In this document: positions 32,391-41,269 of the stretch, piece after piece
How positions within the stretch are numbered: the stretch's first letter is position 1
Layout: every line of letters starts with the position of its first letter
Assembly (NCBI RefSeq): GCF_025245835.1
Contig: NZ_JAOBWS010000019.1
Coordinates: 1 to 46,555 of the forward strand
Direction: 5' to 3'
Source: Rheinheimera sp. 4Y26
GTDB taxonomy: Bacteria; Pseudomonadota; Gammaproteobacteria; Enterobacterales; Alteromonadaceae
DNA: 46,555 nt
The notes under the pieces: model-generated
The model's database searches: none
Told to the model about the DNA's origin: nothing
Seen by the model: the letters and a program-made list of their open reading frames with translations, nothing else
Made by a program: the position numbers and the translations under genes

Positions 32391-32422
32391 ACAAAAAAAG
32401 GGGCAGCTATTGTCTGCCCCTT
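32391..32422. terminator. Terminator between pheA and the MBL gene
   Basis: AAGGGGCAG (32398-32406) and CTGCCCCTT (32414-32422) form a 9-bp stem. The A-tract on the left becomes a T-run in the minus direction, so it is strongest for the MBL-fold gene and weaker for pheA. Confidence 0.75.
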
Positions 32423-32452
32423 CAGTTCAATTCTTCACTGCTGTCTGTCTTT

Positions 32453-33865
32453 TCACAGCTGAATTTTTTGCCCCATCTCAGCAATATCTACCTGTAAACC
32501 CCGTTGTTGCAGTTTTTCCTGTAATACCAGCTGCGCCTGGGGTTCGCCGTGCACCAGATAAAACTGTGGCTGTCCACCAATTGCTGTAGCCCAGTTGATC
32601 AGCTGCGACTGACCGGCATGCGCGGAAAAACCACCAATGGTATGAATAAAGGCCTTTACTACCAAAGGCTGCCCCATCACTTTCACCCTGGTTTCACCAT
32701 CCACCAGCTTGCGGCCCAAAGTACCTTTGGCCTGAAAACCAACAAAAATAATGTGGTTGGCGTTTTTCCACAGATTATGTTTGAGGTGATGCGCAATACG
32801 ACCGCCATTACACATGCCGGAGCCAGCAATAATAATGGCGCCCTGACTCACCCTGTTCAGCGCCATCGACTGCTCGACTTTTTCCGTTAAATGCAAAATG
32901 GGTAAAAAACTCTGCAAGTCATGGGCACCGTATTTTTTAAAGACCTGAGTGTCTTTTTTATCAAACTCGTCAATCATCTCATTGTAAATACGGGTAATTT
33001 CAATCGCCATCGGGCTATCGAGCACCACCATTTTTTGTCTGAGCCTGCCCTGATGGTATAAAACCCCCAGGTAATACAAAATTTCCTGTGAGCGGCCCAG
33101 CGCAAAAGCCGGAATAAATACATTACCACCGGCTTTATCAGCTTCGGCCAGGGCATTGGCAAACTCTTCCAGTGTGTTACTGAGCGGCTGATGGTCGCGG
33201 TCACCATAGGTACTTTCCATCAGCACTACATCGGCTTGTTTCACAATGGAAGGGTCGTGCATCAACACTGTGGCGGGGTTGCCCAAATCACCGGAAAACA
33301 CCAACTTACGCATGGCCTGACCATGTTTGAGCCAAAGTTGCACTATGGCCGAGCCCAGAATATGGCCGGCGTCGAGAAACTCCAGCGCCAGCCCGGGCAG
33401 TACATCTTTTTGCTGTTGATAGCTGATAGGTTTTAAGCAGCGGATCACGCCGACCACATCTTTGAGTGTCATCCGCGGTTCTTGCTCGGGTTTGCCAAGG
33501 CGGGCGCGCTGCCGGTTTTGCCACTCCAAATCTTTTAAATACAGATGCACAGCATCTTTAAGCAACACCGACAATAAATTAGCCGTGCCTTCTGTGCAAT
33601 AAATCTGGCCGTGAAAGCCATGCGCTACCAGCAGTGTTAATAGACCACTGTGGTCGATATGGGCGTGGGACAAAATCACCGCATCAATATCTTTGGGCCT
33701 GAACTGAAAACGGAACCGATGTAAATCTGTGATCTGATCGCCGCCCTGCACCATGCCGCAGTCCAGCAGCACTTTTTGTTCGTTCCATTCCAGCAGATAA
33801 CAAGAGCCAGTCACCTGACCGGCAGCACCTAAAAAAGTTAAACTGGCATCTAAAGGCATCAACAT
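32453..33865 (-). CDS. MBL-fold beta-CASP RNA-processing-type hydrolase
   Basis: The 470-residue protein has the metallo-beta-lactamase motif LSHAHIDHSGLL, upstream FLGAAGQVTGSCYLLE, downstream LDAGHILGSAIVQL and FSGDLGN. The beta-CASP insert contains MESTYGDRDH, NVFIPAFALGRSQEILYYL and IIAGSGMCNGGRIAHHL, and a final GGFSAHAGQ follows. This is the CPSF73-like layout of bacterial RNA exonucleases/endonucleases. All metal-binding His and Asp motifs are present. ATG 33865 or ATG 33859, six bases later with better GGGAG spacing, could be the start. It is divergent from the LOG-family gene. Confidence 0.92.
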   Translation of the reverse strand: MLMPLDASLTFLGAAGQVTGSCYLLEWNEQKVLLDCGMVQGGDQITDLHRFRFQFRPKDIDAVILSHAHIDHSGLLTLLVAHGFHGQIYCTEGTANLLSVLLKDAVHLYLKDLEWQNRQRARLGKPEQEPRMTLKDVVGVIRCLKPISYQQQKDVLPGLALEFLDAGHILGSAIVQLWLKHGQAMRKLVFSGDLGNPATVLMHDPSIVKQADVVLMESTYGDRDHQPLSNTLEEFANALAEADKAGGNVFIPAFALGRSQEILYYLGVLYHQGRLRQKMVVLDSPMAIEITRIYNEMIDEFDKKDTQVFKKYGAHDLQSFLPILHLTEKVEQSMALNRVSQGAIIIAGSGMCNGGRIAHHLKHNLWKNANHIIFVGFQAKGTLGRKLVDGETRVKVMGQPLVVKAFIHTIGGFSAHAGQSQLINWATAIGGQPQFYLVHGEPQAQLVLQEKLQQRGLQVDIAEMGQKIQL

Positions 33866-34006
33866 ACTCCCTTTGAAAACCGTAGCTTAGCAAGCCTGGT
33901 TGCTGCTACATTTAAGCTAAATCAAACAATAGCTTAGTTTAATTCAGCGTGACTGACCCTGATGGTGATCACGACAGTACGCCAACAGCAACCGGAGGGC
34001 AACCCA

Positions 34007-34897
34007 TTGAGCGACCAGAATTTATTGTATGAACGTCATCTAAGTTCAGCCCGTGAAGCCAAACTGCAGGCTGCAAAACTGCAGGAACATCCATCGTACC
34101 GGCTGGCATTTAGTGACGAAGACTTTTTAATGCAGGACGACCTGCGCCATGTGCGTCTGCAGCTGGAATACCTCAAAGCCCAGACAGTGCTGGAGCAACA
34201 CAAAATTAAAGCCACAGTGGTGGTGTTTGGCAGTGCCCGTTTTTTATCCCCAGAATATGCGGCTGTCCTGCTCAGTCAGGCGCAACAACAACTGGCACAA
34301 ACGCCGGATGATAAAGCCGCTTTGCATGCGTTAACCATCGCCAAACGTCAGGTGAAAAACAGCAGGTATTACCAGGAAGCACAAAGATTTGCCCATCTGG
34401 TCACCAGTCACAGCCAGCAACATCCGGATGCTGCCCTGACAATTATCAGCGGCGGTGGACCAGGGGTGATGGAAGCTGCTAACCGCGGAGCCTTTGATGC
34501 CGGTGGTAAAAGTATTGGCCTGAATATAGTGCTGCCACACGAACAACAACCCAACCCTTTTATCACGCCGGAGTTTTGTTTCCAGTTTCACTATTTTGCC
34601 ATCCGTAAAATGCATTTTTTACAACGCGCCCGGGCTCTGGTGGCCTTTCCCGGCGGTTTTGGCACCCTGGATGAATTGTTTGAAACCCTGACCCTGCTGC
34701 AAACCGGCAAAGCCAGCAAAGTTCCGGTGATTTTGTTTGATGAAAACTTCTGGCGCAGTCTGATCAATTTTGACCTGATGGTAGAAGAAGGTCTGATTAG
34801 CCCCGAAGATATGAAATTAATTCAGTTTGTCGACAGTGCGGAAAGTGCCTGGCAGGCGATTTGTCATTGTTATCAGCTGGAAAACGTACAACCCTGA
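34007..34897 (+). CDS. LOG family protein (TIGR00730-like nucleotide phosphoribohydrolase)
   Basis: The protein of about 296 residues has the Rossmann-like LOG fold: VVVFGSARF, the motif ISGGGPGVMEAANRGAFDAGG (GGGxGVMEA) and VAFPGGFGTLDELFETLTLLQTGK (PGGxGTxxE). LOG proteins cleave the ribosyl bond of nucleoside 5'-monophosphates and were formerly mis-annotated as lysine decarboxylases. The N-terminal 80 residues are an extension seen in longer proteobacterial members. I prefer TTG 34007, since a strong GGAGGG lies exactly 7 nt upstream. ATG 33962 has no ribosome site and would add 15 residues. Confidence 0.88.
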   Translation: MSDQNLLYERHLSSAREAKLQAAKLQEHPSYRLAFSDEDFLMQDDLRHVRLQLEYLKAQTVLEQHKIKATVVVFGSARFLSPEYAAVLLSQAQQQLAQTPDDKAALHALTIAKRQVKNSRYYQEAQRFAHLVTSHSQQHPDAALTIISGGGPGVMEAANRGAFDAGGKSIGLNIVLPHEQQPNPFITPEFCFQFHYFAIRKMHFLQRARALVAFPGGFGTLDELFETLTLLQTGKASKVPVILFDENFWRSLINFDLMVEEGLISPEDMKLIQFVDSAESAWQAICHCYQLENVQP

Positions 34898-35011
34898 CAA
34901 AACACGCTGTGCGGCTGAGATAGCATAACGCTAAAACTTCAAATAACTGCCACCTTGTTGTCACTTAACGCCAGCAGAATGCGCCTGCATTTGGTGGCTT
35001 AAGGTAACAAT

Positions 35012-35284
35012 ATGGACAAACAGGCAGTAAAAACCATTTTATGTGAGAGGCTTCAGCTGGAAAAAATCCCATTTTCGCGTCAGGGCAATCAAATTCAGAC
35101 GGCAAACGCCAGTATTTTATTTCAGCAAGGCTTACTGGTGTTAAAAAAACCGGGCAAAGCGGAGCGGCAACTGCCTTACCATAAAGTGCGCATCAGCCAG
35201 TTGTTATGGCAGCTGAGTGCAGAGCCGCCAGCGACACAGGAACAAACAACCGAAGGTTCAGCCACAACCTATCTGCGGGCCTGA
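35012..35284 (+). CDS. Small hypothetical protein
   Basis: This 90-residue soluble protein has an N-terminal helix (MDKQAVKTILCERLQLEKI), a beta-hairpin-like middle (GNQIQTANASILFQQGLLVLKKPG) and a helix (HKVRISQLLWQLSAE) before a Thr/Glu-rich tail. I do not recognise the family. It has GGTAA before the ATG and sits 114 bp after the LOG gene on the same strand, possibly a separate unit. Confidence 0.6.
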   Translation: MDKQAVKTILCERLQLEKIPFSRQGNQIQTANASILFQQGLLVLKKPGKAERQLPYHKVRISQLLWQLSAEPPATQEQTTEGSATTYLRA

Positions 35285-35299
35285 GCGGGCAGCAGGCAT

Positions 35300-35323
35300 A
35301 AAAAAGGCAGCCTTGCGGCTGCC
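35300..35323 (-). terminator. Terminator of aceA
   Basis: GGCAGCC (35306-35312) and GGCTGCC (35317-35323) pair around ttgc. In the minus direction the stem is followed by TTTTTT, as expected after aceA, which ends 110 nt upstream. Confidence 0.75.
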
Positions 35324-35431
35324 AAAGTCGTGAAGACCCTCAAGTCCCAATCCCGACCACGTAAAACTCTTTTTCAGCAATTATCGGCGCTGCTATTTTC
35401 ACAGCGCCGGTTGGCCATGAATCAGCTTCCC

Positions 35432-37027
35432 TCAAAACTGATTCATGGTGTTGTCTTTACCGGCAGCTTTTAATGCAGCTTCACCGGCAAAATACTCTTT
35501 GTGATCATCACCAATGTCAGAACCTGACATATTCTGGTGTTTGACACAGGCGATACCCTGACGGATTTCCTGACGTTGTACACCCTTCACATAACCCAGC
35601 ATACCGGCTTCGCCAAAATACTCTTTGGCCAGATTGTCAGTCGACAGGGCCGCAGTATGGTAAGTAGGCAGCGTAATTAAATGGTGGAAAATGCCAGCAC
35701 GTTTGGCCGCATCAGCCTGGAAGGTACGAATGCGTTCATCGGCTTCTGCACCCAGTGCTGTGTTGTCGTAATCCACGCTCATCAGTTTGGCTCTGTCATA
35801 AGATGACAGGTCTTTGCCTTCTTTTTGCCAGGCATCAAATACCTGCTGACGGAAGTTCAGCGTCCAGTTAAAGGACGGGCTGTTGTTGTAGACCAGCTTG
35901 GCGTTAGGCACCACTTCGCGGATGCGGTCTACCATCTCGGCAATCTGGCCAACATGAGGTTTTTCCGTTTCAATCCACAATAAATCGGCGCCGTGCTGCA
36001 AGGAGGTAATACAATCGAGCACCACGCGGTCAACCCCTGAACCCGGTTTAAACTGGAACAAACCACTTTGCAGACGTTTTGGTTTTAACAGCTTGCCGTT
36101 GGCTTTCACCACCACATCGCCGTTTTGAATATCATCGGCGCTCTGAATGTAATCACCATCCAGGAAACTGTTGTATAAATCACCTAAATCGCCTGGTTCG
36201 TTGGTGACCGCAATTTGTTTGGTGAGACCAGCACCTAAAGAGTCGGTACGGGCAACAATAATGCCGTTTTCGATACCAAGCTCTAAGAAGGCGTAACGCA
36301 CCGCATTAATTTTGGCCAGGAAATCTGCGTGTGGCACTGTGACTTTGCCGTCCTGGTGACCACATTGTTTTTCGTCCGACACCTGGTTTTCAATCTGAAT
36401 GGCACAGGCACCGGCTTCAATCATTTTTTTCGCCAGCAGATAAGTGGCTTCAGCGTTACCAAAACCTGCGTCGATATCGGCAATAATAGGCACCACATGG
36501 GTTTCAAAATTGTCGATTTTGCTTTGTACCGCAGCAACTTTGGTCTGATCGTCAGCGGCGCGGGCTGCGTCTAACTCGCGGAATAAACCACCCAGCTCAC
36601 GGGCATCGGCCTGACGTAAAAAGGTGTACAGCTCTTCAATCAGCGCTGGCACTGCAGTTTTTTCATGCATGGACTGATCAGGCTGCGGGCCAAACTCAGA
36701 GCGCAGCGCGGCAATCATCCAGCCGGATAAGTACAGGTAACGGCGTTTAGTCGAACCAAAATGTTTTTTAATGGCAATCAGCTTTTGCTGACCGATAAAA
36801 CCGTGCCAGCAGCCCAAAGACTGGGTGTATTGGCTGCTGTCAGCATCATAAGCGGCCATATCGGCACGCATAATGTCAGCAGTGTACTGGGCAATGTCTA
36901 AACCAGTTTTAAATCTGTTTTGTAATTGCATCCGCGCGGCGTATTCTGCGCTGATGGCATTCCAGGCTGTGCCCTGTGCTTTGACGGTTTGTTCAAGCGT
37001 TTTAATGGTCTGTTGATAAGCTGACAT
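35432..37027 (-). CDS. aceA: Isocitrate lyase
   Basis: The 531-residue enzyme splits isocitrate into glyoxylate and succinate. It has the long subtype found in Pseudomonas and Rheinheimera-like bacteria rather than the 434-residue E. coli form. Visible landmarks are SGWMIAAL, PIIADIDAGFGNAEATY (metal Asp), IQIENQVSDEKQCGHQDGKV (the K-x-CGH catalytic loop with Cys), IVARTDSLGA, WIETEKPH and NNSPSFNW. It forms the glyoxylate shunt with aceB, on the same strand across a divergent LysR gene. A 199-bp intergenic region separates it from the regulator and probably holds its control sites. Confidence 0.95.
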   Translation of the reverse strand: MSAYQQTIKTLEQTVKAQGTAWNAISAEYAARMQLQNRFKTGLDIAQYTADIMRADMAAYDADSSQYTQSLGCWHGFIGQQKLIAIKKHFGSTKRRYLYLSGWMIAALRSEFGPQPDQSMHEKTAVPALIEELYTFLRQADARELGGLFRELDAARAADDQTKVAAVQSKIDNFETHVVPIIADIDAGFGNAEATYLLAKKMIEAGACAIQIENQVSDEKQCGHQDGKVTVPHADFLAKINAVRYAFLELGIENGIIVARTDSLGAGLTKQIAVTNEPGDLGDLYNSFLDGDYIQSADDIQNGDVVVKANGKLLKPKRLQSGLFQFKPGSGVDRVVLDCITSLQHGADLLWIETEKPHVGQIAEMVDRIREVVPNAKLVYNNSPSFNWTLNFRQQVFDAWQKEGKDLSSYDRAKLMSVDYDNTALGAEADERIRTFQADAAKRAGIFHHLITLPTYHTAALSTDNLAKEYFGEAGMLGYVKGVQRQEIRQGIACVKHQNMSGSDIGDDHKEYFAGEAALKAAGKDNTMNQF

Positions 37028-37172
37028 GGCGGCATCCTCTGATTTGGCCTTCGTTCATCCGACTAGCGGCTTCACATTTATGGTAGCAGCGGCACTTTGT
37101 TGCACTTGCTGTTGCCATTCACTATAGGAGTCAAAAAAGCAATTCATGAAGCTGATTTTTTTGATTCTCACC

Positions 37173-37187
37173 ATTCATTGTGTGAAT
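37173..37187. promoter_or_regulatory. Candidate LysR-type operator between aceA and the regulator
   Basis: ATTCA-TTGTG-TGAAT is a 5-bp-arm palindrome of the T-N11-A type, 40 nt upstream of the lysR start. A second, shorter palindrome TTCATGAA lies 30 nt further left. Both fit autoregulation and control of aceA. Confidence 0.45.
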
Positions 37188-37226
37188 ATAGCCAACCGAC
37201 CCTGCTGCTGAAAAAAGAGCCTGCTT

Positions 37227-38168
37227 ATGAATATCAGCAAAATTGATTTAAACCTGTTGGTGTATCTGGATGTGTTGTTGCGGGAAAAGAACGTGACCCG
37301 TGCCGCAAACCAGCTCAGTATCACCCAACCCGCTATGAGCAACGGCCTGAAACGACTCAGGGATTTATTAAACGACCCTATTCTGGTGCGCACCAGCGAC
37401 GGTATGGTGCCGACAGAACGCGCCAAAGAACTGGCGCCCGTGGTTCGGGGCATTTTGCTGACGCTGGAAGAAACCTTACAGCCCAACAAAGATTTTGAGC
37501 CTGAGCACAGCCATAGGGTGTTTCGCATCATGGCCAGTGATTATGCAGCTTCCACCTTGATCCCAACCTTATTAAAACGACTGCGCGCACAGGCCCCTGC
37601 CACGTCACTCGACATTATGACGCCTTCCGATGTGACTTTTCACGACGTTGAAAACGGCAAAGTGGATATGGCCATTAACAGGTTTGACGATTTACCCCAG
37701 TCTTTTCATCAGAAAACTATCTGGCGCGACAGTTTTGCCTGCCTGGTGCATAAACAAAACCCGATACTCAGCAATTTTAATCTCGACTCTTATTTAAAAG
37801 GTCAGCATATCTGGGTCAGTAAAACCGGTTTTGGCGTTGGTGTGGGCATGGATCCAGCCGATGTGCAGAAACTCGGCTGGGTGGACGAAGCGCTTGCCAA
37901 GTTTGGCAAACAACGCAATATCAGTGTGTTCACCCGTAACTATCATGTGGCGATGCACTTAGCGGTAGAAACGGATCTGATAGCGACTTTGCCTCTTAGA
38001 GCTGCGCAGCTTTATAAAAACGACAATACCATGCAGGTGCTGGACCCGCCTTTTCCTATTCCGTCTATTGAACTGAAAATGATCTGGAGCCCGCTGCTGC
38101 ACCAGGACGCCAGCCATATCTGGCTGCGTCGTTTAATTGTCGAAATTGCCGAAGAACTTAGCCATTAA
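37227..38168 (+). CDS. LysR family regulator of the glyoxylate shunt (inferred)
   Basis: The 313-residue protein has the N-terminal winged helix of LysR proteins (DLNLLVYLDVLLREKNVTRAANQLSITQPAMSNGLKRLRDLLNDPILVR). A periplasmic-binding-like effector domain runs from about residue 90 (HRVFRIMASDYAASTLIPTLLKRLRAQAP) to the C-terminus. It is divergent from aceA and convergent with aceB, i.e. embedded between the two shunt genes, so regulation of the shunt is the simplest reading. That is inferred from context; the effector is unknown. The usual E. coli regulator IclR is not seen here. It is followed by a strong terminator. Confidence 0.88.
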   Translation: MNISKIDLNLLVYLDVLLREKNVTRAANQLSITQPAMSNGLKRLRDLLNDPILVRTSDGMVPTERAKELAPVVRGILLTLEETLQPNKDFEPEHSHRVFRIMASDYAASTLIPTLLKRLRAQAPATSLDIMTPSDVTFHDVENGKVDMAINRFDDLPQSFHQKTIWRDSFACLVHKQNPILSNFNLDSYLKGQHIWVSKTGFGVGVGMDPADVQKLGWVDEALAKFGKQRNISVFTRNYHVAMHLAVETDLIATLPLRAAQLYKNDNTMQVLDPPFPIPSIELKMIWSPLLHQDASHIWLRRLIVEIAEELSH

Positions 38169-38232
38169 GCACAACATGGCGCAGTGCATGACACTGGGCT
38201 TTGCCGGTGTCAGTTTGATGGCTTCAGGGAGC

Positions 38233-38258
38233 AAAAACGGGGCTTAAGCCCCGTTTTT
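38233..38258. terminator. Bidirectional terminator between lysR and aceB
   Basis: AAAAACGGGGCTT and AAGCCCCGTTTTT are perfectly complementary with flanking A and T runs. It serves the convergent regulator and malate synthase genes. Confidence 0.9.
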
Positions 38259-38293
38259 ATATTCAATGCGTCAGTGAGACTTTTAGCCGCTGT

Positions 38294-39889
38294 TTACTCC
38301 AGCAGCTCATAAGCCGGCAAAGTTAAAAAGTCGACCAGCTCATCAGCTGTGGTAATGCTCAGCAACAAAGCCGCAGCTTTGGCAAAATTTTGTGAAGCCC
38401 AGGCTTCATCGCCAACTTCTGCTTTCACCACCAGCGCTTCTTCATCCAGCATCTGGCTAAATAACGACTTATCAATCAGCTTGCCGTTCGACAAGGTTTT
38501 GCCATGTTTGATCCATTGCCAGATAGAGGTGCGGGAAATTTCGGCAGTAGCCGCATCTTCCATCAAACCATAAATAGGCACACAACCCTTACCGCTGATC
38601 CAGGCGGCAATATACTGCAGCGCCACGCGGATATTGGTACGCATACCGGCTTCAGTGCGCTCGCCTTCAGAAGGTTGTAATAAATCCGCCTGAGTGACAG
38701 GGGCATCTTGCTCCCGCAGTACATGCAACTGATTGGGTTTACTGCCTAATTTGGCGTTAAACACCGCATTTGCCGTGGCGGCAAGGCCAGGGTGCGCCAC
38801 CCAGGTACCGTCGTGGCCGTTATTGGCTTCCAGCGTTTTATCCGCCGTGACTTTGGCCAGAATGGCTTCATTTTGCGCTGCGTCTTTGGCCGGAATAAAA
38901 GCCGCCATGCCGCCCATAGCTAAAGCACCACGGCGGTGACAGGTTTTAATCAGCAACCTTGAATACGCACTTAAAAACGGCTGGTTCATAGTCACCACCT
39001 GACGGTCTGGCAACACTCTGTCAGCATGATTCTTTAACGTTTTGATATAACTGAAAATATAGTCCCAACGGCCACAGTTCAGCGCCACAATGTGATCTTT
39101 GAGGCTAAACAGAATTTCGTCCATTTCAAACACAGCAGGTAAAGTTTCAATCAGCACTGTGGCGCGGATGGTGCCAATCGGCTGGTTAAAACGCTGCTCG
39201 GTAAAACGAAACACATCATCCCACCATTTGGCTTCCTGATGACTCTGCAGTTTTGGCAGGTAATAATACACACCTGAACCTTTGGCCAGACGCTGCTGAT
39301 AATTATGGAAAAAATACAACGCGAAGTCGGTCAACGAGCCTGGAATTTGTTCACCATCTACCCACAAATGGCGCTCCCACAGATGCAAACCACGCACCCG
39401 CGCTATTAATAACGCCGGGTTATCTCTGAGCGCATATTGTTTGCCGGATGCCGGATCTTCGTAGCTGATGGTGCCAAGGTTGGCATCTTTAAGGTTAATT
39501 TGCCCTTCAATTACTCCGCTCCAGCTTGGGGCTTGTGAGTCTTCAAAGTCCGCCATAAAGACTTTTACGTCGGCATTTAATGCGTTGATAATCATTTTAC
39601 GATCAACAGGGCCGGTAATTTCTACTCTGCGGTCCTGTAAATCGGCCGGAATAGCCGCCACTTTCCAGTCGCCGGCACGAATGTGGGCGGTCTCGCTGAG
39701 AAAATCCGGTAAAGCGCCGTTGTCGTAACGCGCCTGTACCTGCTGCCGTGTCGCCAGCAAGTTTTTCAGTTCTGGCCTGAAAGCGCGTACTAAATCCACC
39801 AGAAAAGCGCAGGCTTGTTCCGTCAGGATAGCGTCATAAGCAGGCTGCATAGCCCCGCGGATCGATAAATTAGCGCGTTCAATAGTCAT
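38294..39889 (-). CDS. aceB: Malate synthase A
   Basis: The 531-residue enzyme condenses glyoxylate with acetyl-CoA to malate. Length matches the A isoform. Landmarks include VFMADFEDSQAPSW, GVYYYLPKLQSHQEAKWWDDVF, the ATVLIETLPAVFEMDEILF stretch, the signature KDHIVALNCGRWDYIFSYIKT with the catalytic Arg upstream, and the C-terminal ISGKGCVPIYGLMEDAATAEISR with the catalytic Asp. It forms the glyoxylate shunt with aceA. It has its own promoter region (154 bp to the DUF2726 upstream frame) rather than an aceBA operon. Confidence 0.96.
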   Translation of the reverse strand: MTIERANLSIRGAMQPAYDAILTEQACAFLVDLVRAFRPELKNLLATRQQVQARYDNGALPDFLSETAHIRAGDWKVAAIPADLQDRRVEITGPVDRKMIINALNADVKVFMADFEDSQAPSWSGVIEGQINLKDANLGTISYEDPASGKQYALRDNPALLIARVRGLHLWERHLWVDGEQIPGSLTDFALYFFHNYQQRLAKGSGVYYYLPKLQSHQEAKWWDDVFRFTEQRFNQPIGTIRATVLIETLPAVFEMDEILFSLKDHIVALNCGRWDYIFSYIKTLKNHADRVLPDRQVVTMNQPFLSAYSRLLIKTCHRRGALAMGGMAAFIPAKDAAQNEAILAKVTADKTLEANNGHDGTWVAHPGLAATANAVFNAKLGSKPNQLHVLREQDAPVTQADLLQPSEGERTEAGMRTNIRVALQYIAAWISGKGCVPIYGLMEDAATAEISRTSIWQWIKHGKTLSNGKLIDKSLFSQMLDEEALVVKAEVGDEAWASQNFAKAAALLLSITTADELVDFLTLPAYELLE

Positions 39890-40160
39890 GCTGTTGGTCC
39901 TTATACTGGTGCTGCTTTGTGCCTGCTGGCAGTCAAAGCATAAAACGATAGCTTACTGAGTGTCAGGTACTATAGGCCGAATATAAGTCAAAAGGGTTTA
40001 TCACCGCCATTAATGATAGCAATGCCTGGTATCATTTTAAAAAATGACAATTAGAGCAAAAACACTAATACTGTGGCACAACTTCTGCAGAGTCAGGACG
40101 GAGAAACACGGAGATCGGCTGATCCCTGTGCTGAGAGTCAAAATTTTGTCAGAGGTCATT

Positions 40161-40781
40161 ATGGAATTTATTATCCTGTTACTGGTGCTGTTAGCTGTGA
40201 TTGCCGCATTAGTCGTTAATCGTCTGATCCATCATGGCAACCCCTTCCCTTTTACCAAAAAATCGCAGTTATTTACCCCGGTAGAACGCTCTTTTCTCAC
40301 CTTGCTGGAAAAAGCGGTAGGCGATAAATACAAAATTATTAACAGGGTGAAACTGGCCGACATTCTGGAATTAAAAAGTAATGCCGACAGCAAAACCCGG
40401 CGCGCCGCGCTGTTAAAGCTCAATGCCAAATATCTGGATTATGTGCTCTGTGACAGCACAGATATGAGCATTGTTGCCGTGGTTGATCTGGTCAATAACA
40501 GTAGTAAAGAAGGTCATAAAGCCATACCGGACTGGTTTGTCAGCGGCGCTTTAGAAGCTTCAGGCATTCCTTATGTCCGGATGAAAATTAAAGCCGGTTA
40601 CACAGTGGCAGACATTCAGCAGGGGCTGGCAGCTAAACTTGGCAAATTACCAGCGGCGCCTGAGCCCTTAATTAAAGGCACTGTGAAAAAAGGCCCAACC
40701 CGCCCGGTGCGGCCGTTAACACCAGTGTTGTCTCCTTCTCAATTAAAAAGCAGTGGCACTGCGCTGGTGCAATTGTCCTGA
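40161..40781 (+). CDS. DUF2726 domain membrane-anchored protein
   Basis: The 206-residue protein has an N-terminal helix (MEFIILLLVLLAVIAALVVNRL) and then a DUF2726 domain: PFTKKSQLFTPVERSFLTLLEKAVGDKYKIINRVKLADIL, LNAKYLDYVLCDSTDMSIVAVVDL and GIPYVRMKIKAGYTVADI. The domain resembles a restriction-endonuclease-like fold and is often linked to topoisomerase-type zinc ribbons elsewhere; this member lacks the zinc fingers and ends in a Pro-rich tail. ATG 40161 begins the membrane helix and has AGG upstream. The frame extends to 40044 without support. Confidence 0.82.
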   Translation: MEFIILLLVLLAVIAALVVNRLIHHGNPFPFTKKSQLFTPVERSFLTLLEKAVGDKYKIINRVKLADILELKSNADSKTRRAALLKLNAKYLDYVLCDSTDMSIVAVVDLVNNSSKEGHKAIPDWFVSGALEASGIPYVRMKIKAGYTVADIQQGLAAKLGKLPAAPEPLIKGTVKKGPTRPVRPLTPVLSPSQLKSSGTALVQLS

Positions 40782-40799
40782 GCTTCGACTTGTGCTTTT

Positions 40800-40828
40800 A
40801 AAAACCCTGCAAGCGCAGGTTTTTTTTA
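40800..40828 (+). terminator. Terminator after the DUF2726 gene
   Basis: CCTGC and GCAGG, extended by A/T pairs with one mismatch, form a hairpin followed by eight T. It lies 20 nt past the stop. Confidence 0.75.
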
Positions 40829-40911
40829 TTGCCTGCCAGAAAGCTCCCGCCTGATTACAACTAAATACAGAAGAAAAACAGTAACTTCTGCCATACTGAC
40901 AAAATAATAGT

Positions 40912-40938
40912 TCAGCTTTTGGCACAAATGGCCGATAA
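40912..40938 (+). promoter_or_regulatory. Sigma-28 (FliA)-like promoter
   Basis: GCCGATAA (40931-40938) is an exact match to the flagellar sigma-28 -10 element. At the required 11-bp spacing lies TCAGCTTT, which matches TAAAGTTT at 5 of 8 positions. The promoter points into the YjfB-like gene 30 nt downstream. Confidence 0.6.
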
Positions 40939-40967
40939 CAATATGATGTATTGGCATGGGAGGTTCT

Positions 40968-41162
40968 ATGACTGAAGGCATCGGTGGCGCGGCATTAAGC
41001 CAAAGCTACGAGTTACTGGGCGTCGCTCTGGCGAAATCCCAGCAAGAACAGGAAGGGAAGATGACCTTGCAATTACTGCAAAGTGCCATCAGTTCTGCAC
41101 CGACAGCACCTGCACCTTCTGCAGTTGGTAATCTGGGGCAGAATATTAACCTTCATGTCTGA
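40968..41162 (+). CDS. YjfB-like putative motility-associated small protein
   Basis: The 64-residue protein has an N-terminal amphipathic helix (GAALSQSYELLGVALAKSQQEQEGKMTLQLLQSAI), an Ala/Pro-rich link and the closing motif VGNLGQNINLHV. The order 'LLxxA...P...GxLGQNIN' resembles the YjfB family (putative motility proteins of unknown role). A sigma-28-type promoter directly upstream supports the link. ATG 40968 has GGGAGG 4 nt upstream; a GTG/ATG slightly earlier would include that site. A terminator follows immediately. Confidence 0.65.
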   Translation: MTEGIGGAALSQSYELLGVALAKSQQEQEGKMTLQLLQSAISSAPTAPAPSAVGNLGQNINLHV

Positions 41163-41166
41163 CGGC

Positions 41167-41198
41167 AAAAGCTCAGATCAGCTGGTCTGAGCTTTTTT
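41167..41198 (+). terminator. Terminator after the YjfB-like gene
   Basis: AAAAGCTCAGA and TCTGAGCTTTT form an 11-bp perfect stem around an 8-nt loop, with a T-run. The small gene is therefore a separate transcription unit. Confidence 0.9.
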
Positions 41199-41269
41199 AT
41201 TACAGTTCATCTGTAATTCACCTATTCAGCCCAGAATAAGCCAACTTTTGACCCCGCATGGAGCTTCTG

